From the NCBI GenBank assembly GCA_020025295.1, contig JAHHSJ010000023.1, forward strand, positions 1 through 27,548: 27,548 nucleotides of DNA, in the 5' to 3' direction. The notes under the pieces are model-generated. The model saw nothing but the letters and a program-made list of their open reading frames with translations. It was not told the DNA's origin and did not search any database. The position numbers and the translations under genes were made by a program. This stretch comes from Oscillospiraceae bacterium (GTDB lineage: Bacteria > Bacillota > Clostridia > Oscillospirales > Oscillospiraceae). Each line of letters opens with the position of its first letter. The first letter of the stretch is position 1. Positions 6,659 to 13,930 of the stretch are shown here, piece by piece.

Positions 6659-7585
6659 TTGAAAATTTTTCGAAACTATTGGGTAGCATGGGTCATTGCC
6701 CTTTTGGTGGCGGTTGGCTCTGTGAGCTTCGGAGTGCTGACGGCAGACGCAGATCTGCTGCCCGTCAAGTCGGGCAAGTGGGTCTGTGACAGTGCGGATG
6801 TGCTGAGTGAGGAAACAGAGCAGGCAGTCGCTAAATACAATGACAGCTTTGATCAGGATTATAACGCATATGTGGCTGTGGCTACGGTGGACAATATGAA
6901 GGGCTGGGAGCCGGACGATTATGCGGCCAAGCTGTTCAATAAGTGGAAGCTCTACGGCAATGACTTCCTGCTGCTGCTGGATGTGGGCGGCAAGCAGAGT
7001 TATCTCTACCACGGCAGCAATTACACCGACTTTGACCACTCCGCATATCTGGACAGCTTCGTGAACCCCAGCTTCACGGTGGGCGATTACGATAAAGCCG
7101 TAATTGAGCTGATGCCCGGAGTTGCCACTTATCTGGAGCAGCTCCACGGCACCGAGGGCATGACGGATTCCGCTGTGCCGGAGGGAGAAGAGGCTGAGGG
7201 TGCTGCAAGCAGTGCTGATGCCGGTGATACCAGCAAGGCGGACGCTGCCGCCGGCAGCACCGACACCGGCGACGCCAGCAAGGCAGATGCCTCCGGCAGT
7301 GCCGACGCAGCCGGCAAGGATAACCAGAACAACCAGACCAAGACAGAAACCGGAGCCAAGAAATCCAAGGCTTGGGTAGTCGTGCTGGTGCTGGTGATTC
7401 TGCTCGCCCTGCTGTTTGTGGTGCTTGAGGAACTGGATCGCAGCCGCTATCGCAGCTGGTACCGCCGCTACGGCGATGAGGAGGACCCGGATGTGGAGTT
7501 CCGCCCCGTCCTGCCTTGGCATCGTCCGGGCAGCCGCTGGTGCGAACGCTGTGTTGACCGCCGTTCTTCCGGCAGCCGCCGCTAA
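6659..7585 (+). CDS. TPM-domain (YgcG-like) membrane-anchored protein, TTG start
   Basis: 308 residues. An N-terminal signal anchor (~8-28) leads into a TPM domain (~38-165: WVCDSADVLSEETEQAVAKY, AYVAVATVDNMKGWEPDDYA, FLLLLDVGGKQSYLYHG). The domain is outside the membrane and is found in proteins linked to envelope maintenance or photosystem repair. An Ala/Asp/Ser/Gly-rich linker (~178-232) with imperfect repeats follows, then a second membrane helix (~237-256, WVVVLVLVILLALLFVVL) and a short Arg-rich cytoplasmic tail. Many family members end in a Gly-rich tail; this one is Arg/Ser-rich (SGSRR). TTG is chosen because GAGGTG lies seven bases upstream and no ATG fits the signal. It is 30 bases after telA and is the last operon gene. 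Confidence 0.82.
   Translation: MKIFRNYWVAWVIALLVAVGSVSFGVLTADADLLPVKSGKWVCDSADVLSEETEQAVAKYNDSFDQDYNAYVAVATVDNMKGWEPDDYAAKLFNKWKLYGNDFLLLLDVGGKQSYLYHGSNYTDFDHSAYLDSFVNPSFTVGDYDKAVIELMPGVATYLEQLHGTEGMTDSAVPEGEEAEGAASSADAGDTSKADAAAGSTDTGDASKADASGSADAAGKDNQNNQTKTETGAKKSKAWVVVLVLVILLALLFVVLEELDRSRYRSWYRRYGDEEDPDVEFRPVLPWHRPGSRWCERCVDRRSSGSRR
7211..7318 (+). repeat. Imperfect tandem repeat in the linker of the TPM-domain protein
   Basis: Two units of 15 and 14 residues, SADAGDTSKADAAAG (7211-7255) and STDTGDASKADASG (7256-7297), are followed by a partial third (SADAAGK). The repeat encodes a flexible, acidic, low-complexity spacer between the extracytoplasmic domain and the C-terminal membrane helix. 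Confidence 0.7.
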
Positions 7586-7595
7586 ATCAAAATCC

Positions 7596-7625
7596 AAAGG
7601 GGGACAGCAATCTGTCCCCCTTTTT
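7596..7625 (+). terminator. Intrinsic terminator of the xpaC-telA-TPM operon
   Basis: A 12-bp stem (AAAGGGGGACAG at 7596-7607 with CTGTCCCCCTTT at 7612-7623), a CAAT tetraloop and a T5 run stand 11 bases after the TPM gene stop. Confidence 0.92.
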
Positions 7626-7645
7626 CGTTGAAGGAGTGTTCATTT

Positions 7646-8590
7646 ATGGAGCCGAAACCCATCAAGGGACGGTTTGCCCCGTCTCCCAGCGGACGGATGC
7701 ATCTGGGCAATGCTTGGTCGGCGCTGCTGGCGTGGCTGTCGGTGCGAAGCCGGGGCGGCACGATGGTGCTGCGGCTGGAGGATTTGGACCCGGATCGCTG
7801 TAAGCCCAGCTTCTGCGCCGGAGTGGAAGAGGACTTGCAGTGGCTGGGGCTGGACTGGGACGAAGGCGGCAGCGCAGGCGGCGATACCTATTACCAGAGC
7901 AAGCGGAGCGACATTTACGCCGCCGCACTGGAGCAGCTGCGGAAAAAAGACCTGCTGTACCCCTGTTACTGCACCCGGGGACAGCTTCATGCCGCCAATG
8001 CACCCCATCGGTCGGACGGTGAGGTTATCTATGCCGGAACCTGCCGCAATTTGACCGAGGAGGAGCGTCGGGAACGGGAAAAAACCCGCCGCCCAGCCCT
8101 GCGTATCTGTGTGCCGGAGCAAGAAATTCGGTTTACCGACCGTTTGCAGGGGGAATATGCCGAATCTCTGACGCAGGACTGCGGAGACTTCATTTTGCGC
8201 CGCAGTGACGGTGTGTTTGCCTACCAGCTGGCGGTGGTGGTGGACGATGCGTTGATGGGCGTCACCGATGTGACCCGGGGCAGCGATCTGCTGTCCTCCA
8301 CCCCAAGACAGATCTTTTTGCAGCAGCAGTTGGGCTATGAAACCCCGGAATATTGCCATGTGCCGCTGCTTTGCGCTCCGGACGGACGACGGCTGTCCAA
8401 ACGGGAGGCAGACCTTACCTTGGCTGCCCTTCGAGAGAGTGGGATGCAGCCGGAAACCATCGTGGGACGGCTGGCTGCCACCGCAGGACTGATTGACCGC
8501 CCCGAAGCCATTTCGGTACGGGAACTGATCCCTCTGTTCTCGTTGAATCGGCTGCCGAAGGAGGATATTGCCCTCCGTTGGGAGGAGTGA
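7646..8590 (+). CDS. gluQ: Glutamyl-Q tRNA(Asp) synthetase
   Basis: GluQ-RS is a shortened glutamyl-tRNA synthetase that attaches glutamate to the queuosine at the wobble position of tRNA(Asp). The 314 residues cover only the catalytic core and lack the anticodon-binding domain of GltX, as expected. Visible motifs: FAPSPSGRMHLGN (HIGH-like, ~10-22), LRLEDLDPDR, a zinc-site pattern C107-x-C109 with Y129 and C133 (the E. coli enzyme uses the same Cys-Cys-Tyr-Cys set), YQLAVVVDD, and RRLSKRE (KMSKS-like, ~247). The ATG at 7646 is used because AAGGAG lies eight bases upstream; an in-frame TTG at 7628 would remove that site. The gene starts 20 bases after a strong terminator with no obvious promoter, so expression may depend on read-through or a promoter within the upstream gene. 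Confidence 0.93.
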   Translation: MEPKPIKGRFAPSPSGRMHLGNAWSALLAWLSVRSRGGTMVLRLEDLDPDRCKPSFCAGVEEDLQWLGLDWDEGGSAGGDTYYQSKRSDIYAAALEQLRKKDLLYPCYCTRGQLHAANAPHRSDGEVIYAGTCRNLTEEERREREKTRRPALRICVPEQEIRFTDRLQGEYAESLTQDCGDFILRRSDGVFAYQLAVVVDDALMGVTDVTRGSDLLSSTPRQIFLQQQLGYETPEYCHVPLLCAPDGRRLSKREADLTLAALRESGMQPETIVGRLAATAGLIDRPEAISVRELIPLFSLNRLPKEDIALRWEE

Positions 8591-8658
8591 CAAACAGGCG
8601 TGGCCCCACGGGACCGCAGGGGAAGAGACGCCCCGGGCAGTCTGGCGTGAACGGACGA

Positions 8659-8705
8659 AAAAAGACAGCAGACACGGAGCCGTAGGCTCTGTGTCTGCTG
8701 TTTTC
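8659..8705. terminator. Bidirectional terminator between gluQ and the glucokinase gene
   Basis: A long stem (ACAGCAGACACGGAGCC at 8665-8681 with GGCTCTGTGTCTGCTGT at 8685-8701; one non-standard pair) has an A-run to its left and TTTTCGTTT to its right. It can end both the plus-strand gluQ transcript and the minus-strand ABC-F/glucokinase transcript. Confidence 0.88.
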
Positions 8706-8714
8706 GTTTGTTCG

Positions 8715-9668
8715 TTAGGGATTCAGCCCCAGCATAGCTGCGCCGATGATGCCGGCGTCGTTGCCCAGAGTGGCTTTCACCAGCTGAGGGGGATCAATGA
8801 GCTTAGAGGCATAGCAGTACTTGGCAACCTTCACACGCAGAGGAACCAGCAGGTTTTCACCCTGATTGCTGACGCCGCCGCCCAGAATAATGACCTGAGG
8901 ACGGAGCAAATTAACAATGCCGCCGATGCCGAAGGCCAGATACTCCATATACTGATCGAGGACGGCCAGTGCCACAGAGTCGCCCATTTGAGCGGCATCG
9001 AAGGGGGTTTTTGCATTTACCACATCTGTTGTGGGGGCAATCTGCCACAGCATGGAGCCGGGGTTGGCAGCCATCGCACGCTTGGTCTGGCGAATCAGTG
9101 CGGTGGCAGAGGCGTAAGCCTCAAAGCAGCCACGATTGCCGCAGCCGCAAGGCTCGCCGCCATAGACCATGGGAATGTGACCAACCTCGGTACCGCCGCC
9201 GGTCCAGCCGGTGAACACCTGCTTGTCGACAATAAAGCCGCTGCCAATGCCGGTGCCCAGAGTGAGCAAAGCGGCGCTGTCGTAGTTGCTGGCACTGCCG
9301 GCAATCACCTCGCCTAAGGCAGCACAATCGGCATCGTTGGCCAATCGAACGGGAAGGTTGGTACGCTCCTGAAGAATCTGCGTCAGAGGAAGCTGACACC
9401 AGTTCAGGTTAGAGGTGCGAAGCACCATGCCGATGGAATCATCCACTGCGCCGGGAACACCGACGCCCAGACAAGTGATGTCCTCTGTGGTCAGATGGGT
9501 TTGCTCCAAGCAGAGGTGGACGGAACGAACCATGTCCTGCAAAATTTCCTCGGTTCCACGGCCTGCGCCGGTGGGCAGGCTGACTTTGTGGAGAATTTCA
9601 CCCGATTCGCTGACTAGACCTGTGGCGATATTGGTACCGCCCAAATCAATGCCAATGTACTGAGCCAT
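8715..9668 (-). CDS. glcK: ROK-family glucokinase
   Basis: This ATP-dependent kinase phosphorylates glucose to glucose 6-phosphate in the cytoplasm, the entry step for non-PTS sugar. The 317-residue ROK protein shows the N-terminal phosphate loop (IGIDLGGTNIATGLV, 5-19), the catalytic Asp in AND (D112), E161 and H164 in GTEVGHIPM, and the zinc motif H164, C174, C176, C181 (GEPCGCGNRGC). The adenosine loop ILGGGVSNQG is near the C-terminus. It starts six bases after the ABC-F stop, and its ribosome binding site (AAGGAGTG) overlaps the ABC-F stop codon, so the two are translationally close and share a transcript. Another ROK hexose kinase (e.g. for mannose or fructose) is possible. Confidence 0.92.
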   Translation of the reverse strand: MAQYIGIDLGGTNIATGLVSESGEILHKVSLPTGAGRGTEEILQDMVRSVHLCLEQTHLTTEDITCLGVGVPGAVDDSIGMVLRTSNLNWCQLPLTQILQERTNLPVRLANDADCAALGEVIAGSASNYDSAALLTLGTGIGSGFIVDKQVFTGWTGGGTEVGHIPMVYGGEPCGCGNRGCFEAYASATALIRQTKRAMAANPGSMLWQIAPTTDVVNAKTPFDAAQMGDSVALAVLDQYMEYLAFGIGGIVNLLRPQVIILGGGVSNQGENLLVPLRVKVAKYCYASKLIDPPQLVKATLGNDAGIIGAAMLGLNP

Positions 9669-9674
9669 AGCAGA

Positions 9675-11276
9675 TCACTCCTTATTTTCGGCGATGTAAG
9701 CCAAATAGTCGTCGTAGCTGGTCTTGCGGTCAATGAGCTTGCCTTCGGAAGTGAAGTCAAACACACGGTTGCAAACAGATTGAATCATCTGATGGTCATG
9801 GGTGGCCAACAGGATGTTGCAGTTGACTTCCAGCAGACCGTTGTTCAATGCGGCAATGGATTCCAGATCCAGATGGTTCGTGGGCTGATCCATCAGCAGC
9901 ACATTTGCGCCGGAGAGCATCATGCGGGAGAGCATACAGCGGACCTTCTCACCACCGGACAGCACCTTGACGGGCTTGTACACATCTTCGCCGGAGAAGA
10001 GCATACGGCCAAGGAAGCCACGGAGGTAAGTTTCGTCCTTGTTATCGGAGTACTGGCGCAGCCAATCCACCAGATTGAGATCCACGCCGTTGAAGTAAGG
10101 GGAGTTGTCCTTGGGGAAGTAGGACTGGCTTGCGGTGACACCCCACTTGACGGTGCCCTCGTCCGGTTCCATCTCGCCCATCAGAATTTTGAAGAGCGTG
10201 GTCTGAGCCACCTCGTTATCGCCGACCATGGCGATCTTGTCGCCGTGTTCCACAGCGAAGCTGACCTTGTCCAGCACCTTCACGCCGTCGATGGTCTTGG
10301 ACACATCGGAGACGAAGAGGATGTCCTTGCCGACTTCACGATCGGGCTTGAAGCCTACCCAAGGATAGCGGCGGGAAGAAGCGGGCATCTCCTCCACCGT
10401 CAGCTTGTCCAGCAGCTTGCGGCGGGCCGTGGCCTGCTTGCTCTTGGACTTGTTGGCGGAGAATCGGGTGATGAAGGATTGCAGCTCCTTGATCTTCTCC
10501 TCGTTGCGCTTGTTCTGGTTCTTAATGAGGTTCTGCACCAGCTGGCTGGACTCGTACCAGAAGTCGTAGTTACCCACATACATCTTGATCTTGTTGTAGT
10601 CGATGTCCACGATGTGGGTGCAGATGGTGTTCAGGAAGTGACGGTCATGGCTGACCACGATGACAGTGCCGTCAAAGTCCAGCAGGAAGTCCTCCAGCCA
10701 GTTGATGGCGTTGATGTCCAGGTTGTTGGTAGGCTCGTCCATCATCAGGATGTCGGGGTTGCCGAACAGAGCCTGAGCCAGCAGCACCTTGACCTTCAGA
10801 CGGCCGTCCATGTTAGCCATGGTCTCGTAGTGATACTGGGTAGGGATGCCCAGACCCTGCAGGATGCGGCTGGCATCGGATTCAGACTCCCAACCGCCCA
10901 GCTCGGCATATTCCTCCGCCAGTTCGCTGGCACGGATGCCGTCCTCGTCGGTCATGTCCTCTTTTTCGTAGATGGCGTTCATTTCCTTGCCCACATCGTA
11001 GAGGTGCTTGTTGCCCATCACCACGGTGTCCAGTACGGTGTACTGGTCGAAGAGGAACTGGTCCTGCTTCAGAATGGACATACGCACATTGGGCAGAATG
11101 TCAACGGAACCGGTGGTGGAGTCCAGCTCACCGGACAAGATTTTCAGGAAGGTGGATTTGCCGGCGCCGTTTGCGCCGATGATGCCATAGCAGTTGCCAC
11201 GGAGGAACTGCAGATTGACATCCGAAAACAGGGGTGCGCCGCTGTATTGCAGGCTCAGATTGCTGACAGTAATCAT
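9675..11276 (-). CDS. ABC-F family ATPase (ribosome-associated, YbiT/YkpA-like) with one degenerate ATP site
   Basis: 533 residues with two nucleotide-binding domains joined by a charged linker (~245-300, rich in Lys/Arg/Glu) and no membrane segments: a translation-factor-type ABC-F protein, not a transporter. NBD1 has an intact Walker A (GANGAGKS, 34-41) and Walker B (MMDEPTNNLD, D180/E181), but its signature is MDGRLKVKV (156-164) instead of LSGGE. NBD2 has a perfect LSGGE (439-443), but its Walker A reads GDNEVAQTT, with Gln at 358 where Lys is expected, and its Walker B reads MDQPTNHLD, with Gln at 464 instead of the catalytic Glu. One composite site (Walker A1 with signature 2) therefore looks active and the other inactive. 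The start has GAGGT eight bases upstream. It is cotranscribed with the glucokinase gene. Whether it protects against an antibiotic cannot be told. Confidence 0.92.
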   Translation of the reverse strand: MITVSNLSLQYSGAPLFSDVNLQFLRGNCYGIIGANGAGKSTFLKILSGELDSTTGSVDILPNVRMSILKQDQFLFDQYTVLDTVVMGNKHLYDVGKEMNAIYEKEDMTDEDGIRASELAEEYAELGGWESESDASRILQGLGIPTQYHYETMANMDGRLKVKVLLAQALFGNPDILMMDEPTNNLDINAINWLEDFLLDFDGTVIVVSHDRHFLNTICTHIVDIDYNKIKMYVGNYDFWYESSQLVQNLIKNQNKRNEEKIKELQSFITRFSANKSKSKQATARRKLLDKLTVEEMPASSRRYPWVGFKPDREVGKDILFVSDVSKTIDGVKVLDKVSFAVEHGDKIAMVGDNEVAQTTLFKILMGEMEPDEGTVKWGVTASQSYFPKDNSPYFNGVDLNLVDWLRQYSDNKDETYLRGFLGRMLFSGEDVYKPVKVLSGGEKVRCMLSRMMLSGANVLLMDQPTNHLDLESIAALNNGLLEVNCNILLATHDHQMIQSVCNRVFDFTSEGKLIDRKTSYDDYLAYIAENKE

Positions 11277-11319
11277 AGATCAATACCTCGTATTATCGAA
11301 ATGTACGCAAAATCATCTT

Positions 11320-11347
11320 ATTATATCATGGAAAAAACAAAAAGCAA
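11320..11347 (-). promoter_or_regulatory. Promoter of the ABC-F-glucokinase operon
   Basis: Minus strand: -35 TTGCTT (11342-11347), 16-base spacer, perfect -10 TATAAT (11320-11325). It is divergent from the VanW promoter, about 45 bases away. The -35 box overlaps the dyad at 11345-11360. Confidence 0.75.
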
Positions 11348-11360
11348 GGAGAGCTCCTTG
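11345..11360. repeat. Dyad symmetry between divergent promoters (candidate operator)
   Basis: CAAGGAG and CTCCTTG form 7-bp arms around a 2-base centre, flanked by A-rich and T-rich runs. It overlaps the -35 box of the ABC-F promoter and lies ~30 bases upstream of the VanW -35 box. It resembles a terminator in shape, but no gene reads into it on either strand, so an operator role fits better. Confidence 0.45.
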
Positions 11361-11390
11361 TTTTTGGGGAAAATCACGATGAGAATGCTG

Positions 11391-11419
11391 TTGCTTTCAG
11401 GGGAAAGGAAAGTTATAAT
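11391..11419 (+). promoter_or_regulatory. Promoter of the VanW-family gene
   Basis: Plus strand: -35 TTGCTT (11391-11396), 17-base spacer and perfect -10 TATAAT (11414-11419). A second TTGACA at 11448-11453 with a poor -10 (AATATC) 17 bases on could be an additional weak promoter. The start codon is at 11491. Confidence 0.75.
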
Positions 11420-11490
11420 CAAAGAACAATAGTTCATTCGACACTGGTTGACAAATGCGGTGTCTGACAGAATATCAGAGGTAGTCCAGT

Positions 11491-13182
11491 ATGAGTAATT
11501 CGAACGAAAAAAAGAATAAGCAGATGGATGAACGGAGCGGCCGGAAGGTTTGGATCGGTGTCGGCATCGCTGTGGCGGTGCTGCTTGTGATCTATCTGGT
11601 GCTTTGTTTCCTGCCGGGCCGGGGAAATACCTTTTATAAGGGAACCAGTATCAACGGCATCGCCATCGGCGGAATGCAGCAGGAAGAAGCTCAAACGCTG
11701 CTGGAAACGGAGCTGTCCGGCGTAACCACCGTAAATGGGGTGGATTACTCCACTTTGGAACTGAAGCCGGAGGTGGAAGGCGTGGAGCCTTACCAGATGG
11801 ATCTGAGTCAGGCGCTGACCTTCGATGTGGAATCTCTGGCGGCCGATGCCTATGCCCATGACCGGGGCGGAATGTTCCTGACCCGTGGCGCACGCTACCT
11901 CGTGGGCATTCTTTCCGGCGGCAGACAGTATACGGTCCTGCCTCACACCGCCAGCGAAGAAGCAGTGGCTGAGGCACTGGAACAGTGCGGTATTCTGGAG
12001 CTGAACACCACGGTGGAAACCGCATGGCAGCTGCAGGAGGAAACGCTGGATGTGACGATCGGCACCAGCGGCTATGTGGTGGACAGCGATGCGCTGATTC
12101 CTCAGATTATGGAGCACACGGCAGCCGGCAACTATGAGCCGATTACCTGTCCTCTGGTGGCACAGGCACCCAAGCCCGTCACCGGTGAGCAGCTGCATGA
12201 GGAAACTGCGGCGGAGCCGAAGAACGCCACGCTGGAAGTGGCTGCCGACCGCAGCTATAAGGTGCTGGAATCGGTTCGTGGTGTTGACTTCGATGTGGCA
12301 GCGGCAGACAGCCTGCTCTCCGGAGCGGCAGAAGGCACCACGGTGCAGATTCCGCTGCAGAGAGAAGAGCCTTCCATCAGCTCCAAGGAGCTGCAGGAGA
12401 AACTGTTCCGGGATGTGCTGGGCGGCTACACCACTACGGTGGGCGGCTCTGCCGGACGAAAGTCCAATGTGCGGCTGTGCGCTGAAAAGTGCAATGGCTA
12501 CATTCTCCTGCCCGGGGAGCAGTTCTCTTATAACGAAGTGGTTGGCAAGCGCACTAAGGAGGCTGGCTTCGGCGAAGCTCCTGCCTACAATGAGGGCAAA
12601 ACCGTCCAGGAAGTGGGCGGCGGTGTGTGTCAGGGCTCCAGCACGCTGTATTGCGCAGCGCTGTACTCCAATCTGGAGATCGTGGAGCGTCAGAACCACT
12701 CCTATCCCTCCGGTTATACCCCCATCGGCATGGATGCTACGGTGTCTTGGGGGCGGCCGGAATTCAGCTTTAAGAACAATACCAATTATCCCATTCGTGT
12801 GGTAGCATGGTATAAGGATGGCAAGACCCATTACGAGATTCAGGGCACCAAGGAGTCGGAATTCAAGGTAGAAATCGTTTCCGAAACGGTTCAGACCATT
12901 CCGGCAGCCCGGAAGGAAGTCCCCGATCCTACCCTCCCTGTGGGGCAGGAAGTTGTAGAGGAGAAGGGCCACACCGGATATAAGGTGCAGACCTATCGCA
13001 AGGTCTATGACGGCAACGGACAGCTGATTAGCAGCAACAAGGAAGCGTTCAGCTCCTACCGCATGACCGAGCAGGTGGTGCGTGTGGGAACCATGGAAGC
13101 ACCTGTGGCTCCTCCGACGGAAACGCCGGTGGCTCCGCCTGAGGTGGCGCCTGAGGCACCTGCGGTTCCCCCGGCAGCATAA
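11491..13182 (+). CDS. VanW-family protein with C-terminal G5-like region, membrane anchored
   Basis: 563 residues. A short basic cytoplasmic N-terminus (1-20) is followed by one membrane helix (~21-44, VWIGVGIAVAVLLVIYLVLCF), so the bulk is outside the cell. Residues ~50-310 resemble the putative peptidoglycan-binding repeats usual in these proteins (TSINGIAIGGMQQEEAQTLL at the start). The VanW domain (~325-460) shows LPGEQFSYNEVVGKRT, EVGGGVCQGSSTLYCAALYSNL and NHSYPSGYTPIGMDATV. A G5-like segment (~465-540) and a Pro/Ala-rich tail follow. VanW was named from vancomycin-resistance clusters, but its function is unknown and the family is common in Clostridia with no resistance link; no vanHAX-type genes are nearby. 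AGAGGTAG precedes the ATG. Confidence 0.92.
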   Translation: MSNSNEKKNKQMDERSGRKVWIGVGIAVAVLLVIYLVLCFLPGRGNTFYKGTSINGIAIGGMQQEEAQTLLETELSGVTTVNGVDYSTLELKPEVEGVEPYQMDLSQALTFDVESLAADAYAHDRGGMFLTRGARYLVGILSGGRQYTVLPHTASEEAVAEALEQCGILELNTTVETAWQLQEETLDVTIGTSGYVVDSDALIPQIMEHTAAGNYEPITCPLVAQAPKPVTGEQLHEETAAEPKNATLEVAADRSYKVLESVRGVDFDVAAADSLLSGAAEGTTVQIPLQREEPSISSKELQEKLFRDVLGGYTTTVGGSAGRKSNVRLCAEKCNGYILLPGEQFSYNEVVGKRTKEAGFGEAPAYNEGKTVQEVGGGVCQGSSTLYCAALYSNLEIVERQNHSYPSGYTPIGMDATVSWGRPEFSFKNNTNYPIRVVAWYKDGKTHYEIQGTKESEFKVEIVSETVQTIPAARKEVPDPTLPVGQEVVEEKGHTGYKVQTYRKVYDGNGQLISSNKEAFSSYRMTEQVVRVGTMEAPVAPPTETPVAPPEVAPEAPAVPPAA

Positions 13183-13195
13183 CAGAAACAGAGAG

Positions 13196-13230
13196 ATTAC
13201 CGCACAATTTCGGTTGTGCGGTAATTTTAT
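13196..13230 (+). terminator. Hairpin terminator or attenuator between the VanW gene and the DUF2461 gene
   Basis: A perfect 12-bp stem (ATTACCGCACAA at 13196-13207 with TTGTGCGGTAAT at 13214-13225) and a 6-nt loop are followed by TTTAT. The next gene's AGGAGG begins at 13231, directly after the hairpin, with no room for a separate promoter. Partial read-through probably expresses the downstream gene. Confidence 0.8.
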
Positions 13231-13243
13231 AGGAGGCATAGCC

Positions 13244-13918
13244 ATGTTTGAAGGATTTTCGGAGCAGACCATTGACTTTCTCTGGGGCATTCGTCTGAAT
13301 AATGACCGGAGCTGGTTTTTGGAGCATAAAAGCGTGTATCAGACGCAGGTCTATGAGCCGATGAAGGCGTTGGGTGCAGAGTTGGCGGAGGAAATGGAGC
13401 GGCTGTATCCCAGGGAAGGGCTGCGGCTGAAGGTGGCCCGCATTTACCGGGATGTGCGCCGAGTCAAGTATGGGGGGCTGTATAAGGACCACCTGTGGCT
13501 GTCTCTGCGGATGCCCACCGAGGGCAACATTCCGCCCAAGCCCACCTTTTACTTTGAGCTGTCTCCGGAGGGGTACGAGTACGGTATGGGCTATTATTGT
13601 GCCCGTCCGGTGGATATGGAGCAGTACCGCCGCCGGATTTTGAGGGACCCGAAGCCCTTGGAGCCGCTGGCCCGGAAGCTGAACCGGCAGGATCGGTTTC
13701 ATCTGGAGGGGCAGGAGTACAAGCGCTCCAAGGGAACCGTCGACCCGCTGCTGCAAAGCTGGTTTGATCGGAAGAGCGTCAGTCTGGTTTCCTTCCATCA
13801 GCCCAACGAGCGGTTCACCACTCCGGAGCTGAAAGAGGAAATTCTGGAGGGCTTCCGCTGGCTGCGGCCCTATTTCAATTATTTCAAAGCCATGGAGCAG
13901 GAGCCTCCGGTGCTTTAA
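13244..13918 (+). CDS. DUF2461-family protein
   Basis: A 224-residue soluble protein of the DUF2461 family (function unknown). The family pattern is clear: an N-terminal FLWGIRLNNDRSWFLEHKSVYQ, then VARIYRDVRRVKYGGLYKDHLWLSL, TFYFELSPEGYEYGMGYY, and a C-terminal region ending in RWLRPYFNYFKAM. The ATG at 13244 is preferred over the upstream in-frame 13082, which lies inside the VanW gene, because AGGAGG stands seven bases before it. It has no visible promoter of its own and probably relies on transcription from the VanW promoter through the intervening hairpin. Confidence 0.87.
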   Translation: MFEGFSEQTIDFLWGIRLNNDRSWFLEHKSVYQTQVYEPMKALGAELAEEMERLYPREGLRLKVARIYRDVRRVKYGGLYKDHLWLSLRMPTEGNIPPKPTFYFELSPEGYEYGMGYYCARPVDMEQYRRRILRDPKPLEPLARKLNRQDRFHLEGQEYKRSKGTVDPLLQSWFDRKSVSLVSFHQPNERFTTPELKEEILEGFRWLRPYFNYFKAMEQEPPVL

Positions 13919-13930
13919 AAAGGAAAACCG

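Noticed and set aside
4688..7597. A 969-codon open frame on the minus strand opposite xpaC-telA-TPM
   Set aside because: It is the mirror of three well-identified plus-strand genes with clear ribosome binding sites and one promoter/terminator pair. Its translation is rich in His, Gln, Leu and Arg with no domain pattern, as expected from a codon-biased antisense frame.
7628..7645. TTG at 7628 as the start of gluQ
   Set aside because: It would lie upstream of the AAGGAG that is properly spaced for the ATG at 7646, and the extra residues are not part of the family N-terminus.
11491..13182. VanW-family gene as a sign of vancomycin resistance
   Set aside because: VanW-domain proteins are widespread in Clostridia without resistance, and no vanHAX, vanRS or vanY genes are in the window.
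11434..13290. A 618-codon minus-strand frame opposite the VanW gene, and a 550-codon plus-strand frame at 9780-11432 opposite the ABC-F gene
   Set aside because: Antisense shadows; the opposite strands encode clear VanW and ABC-F proteins.
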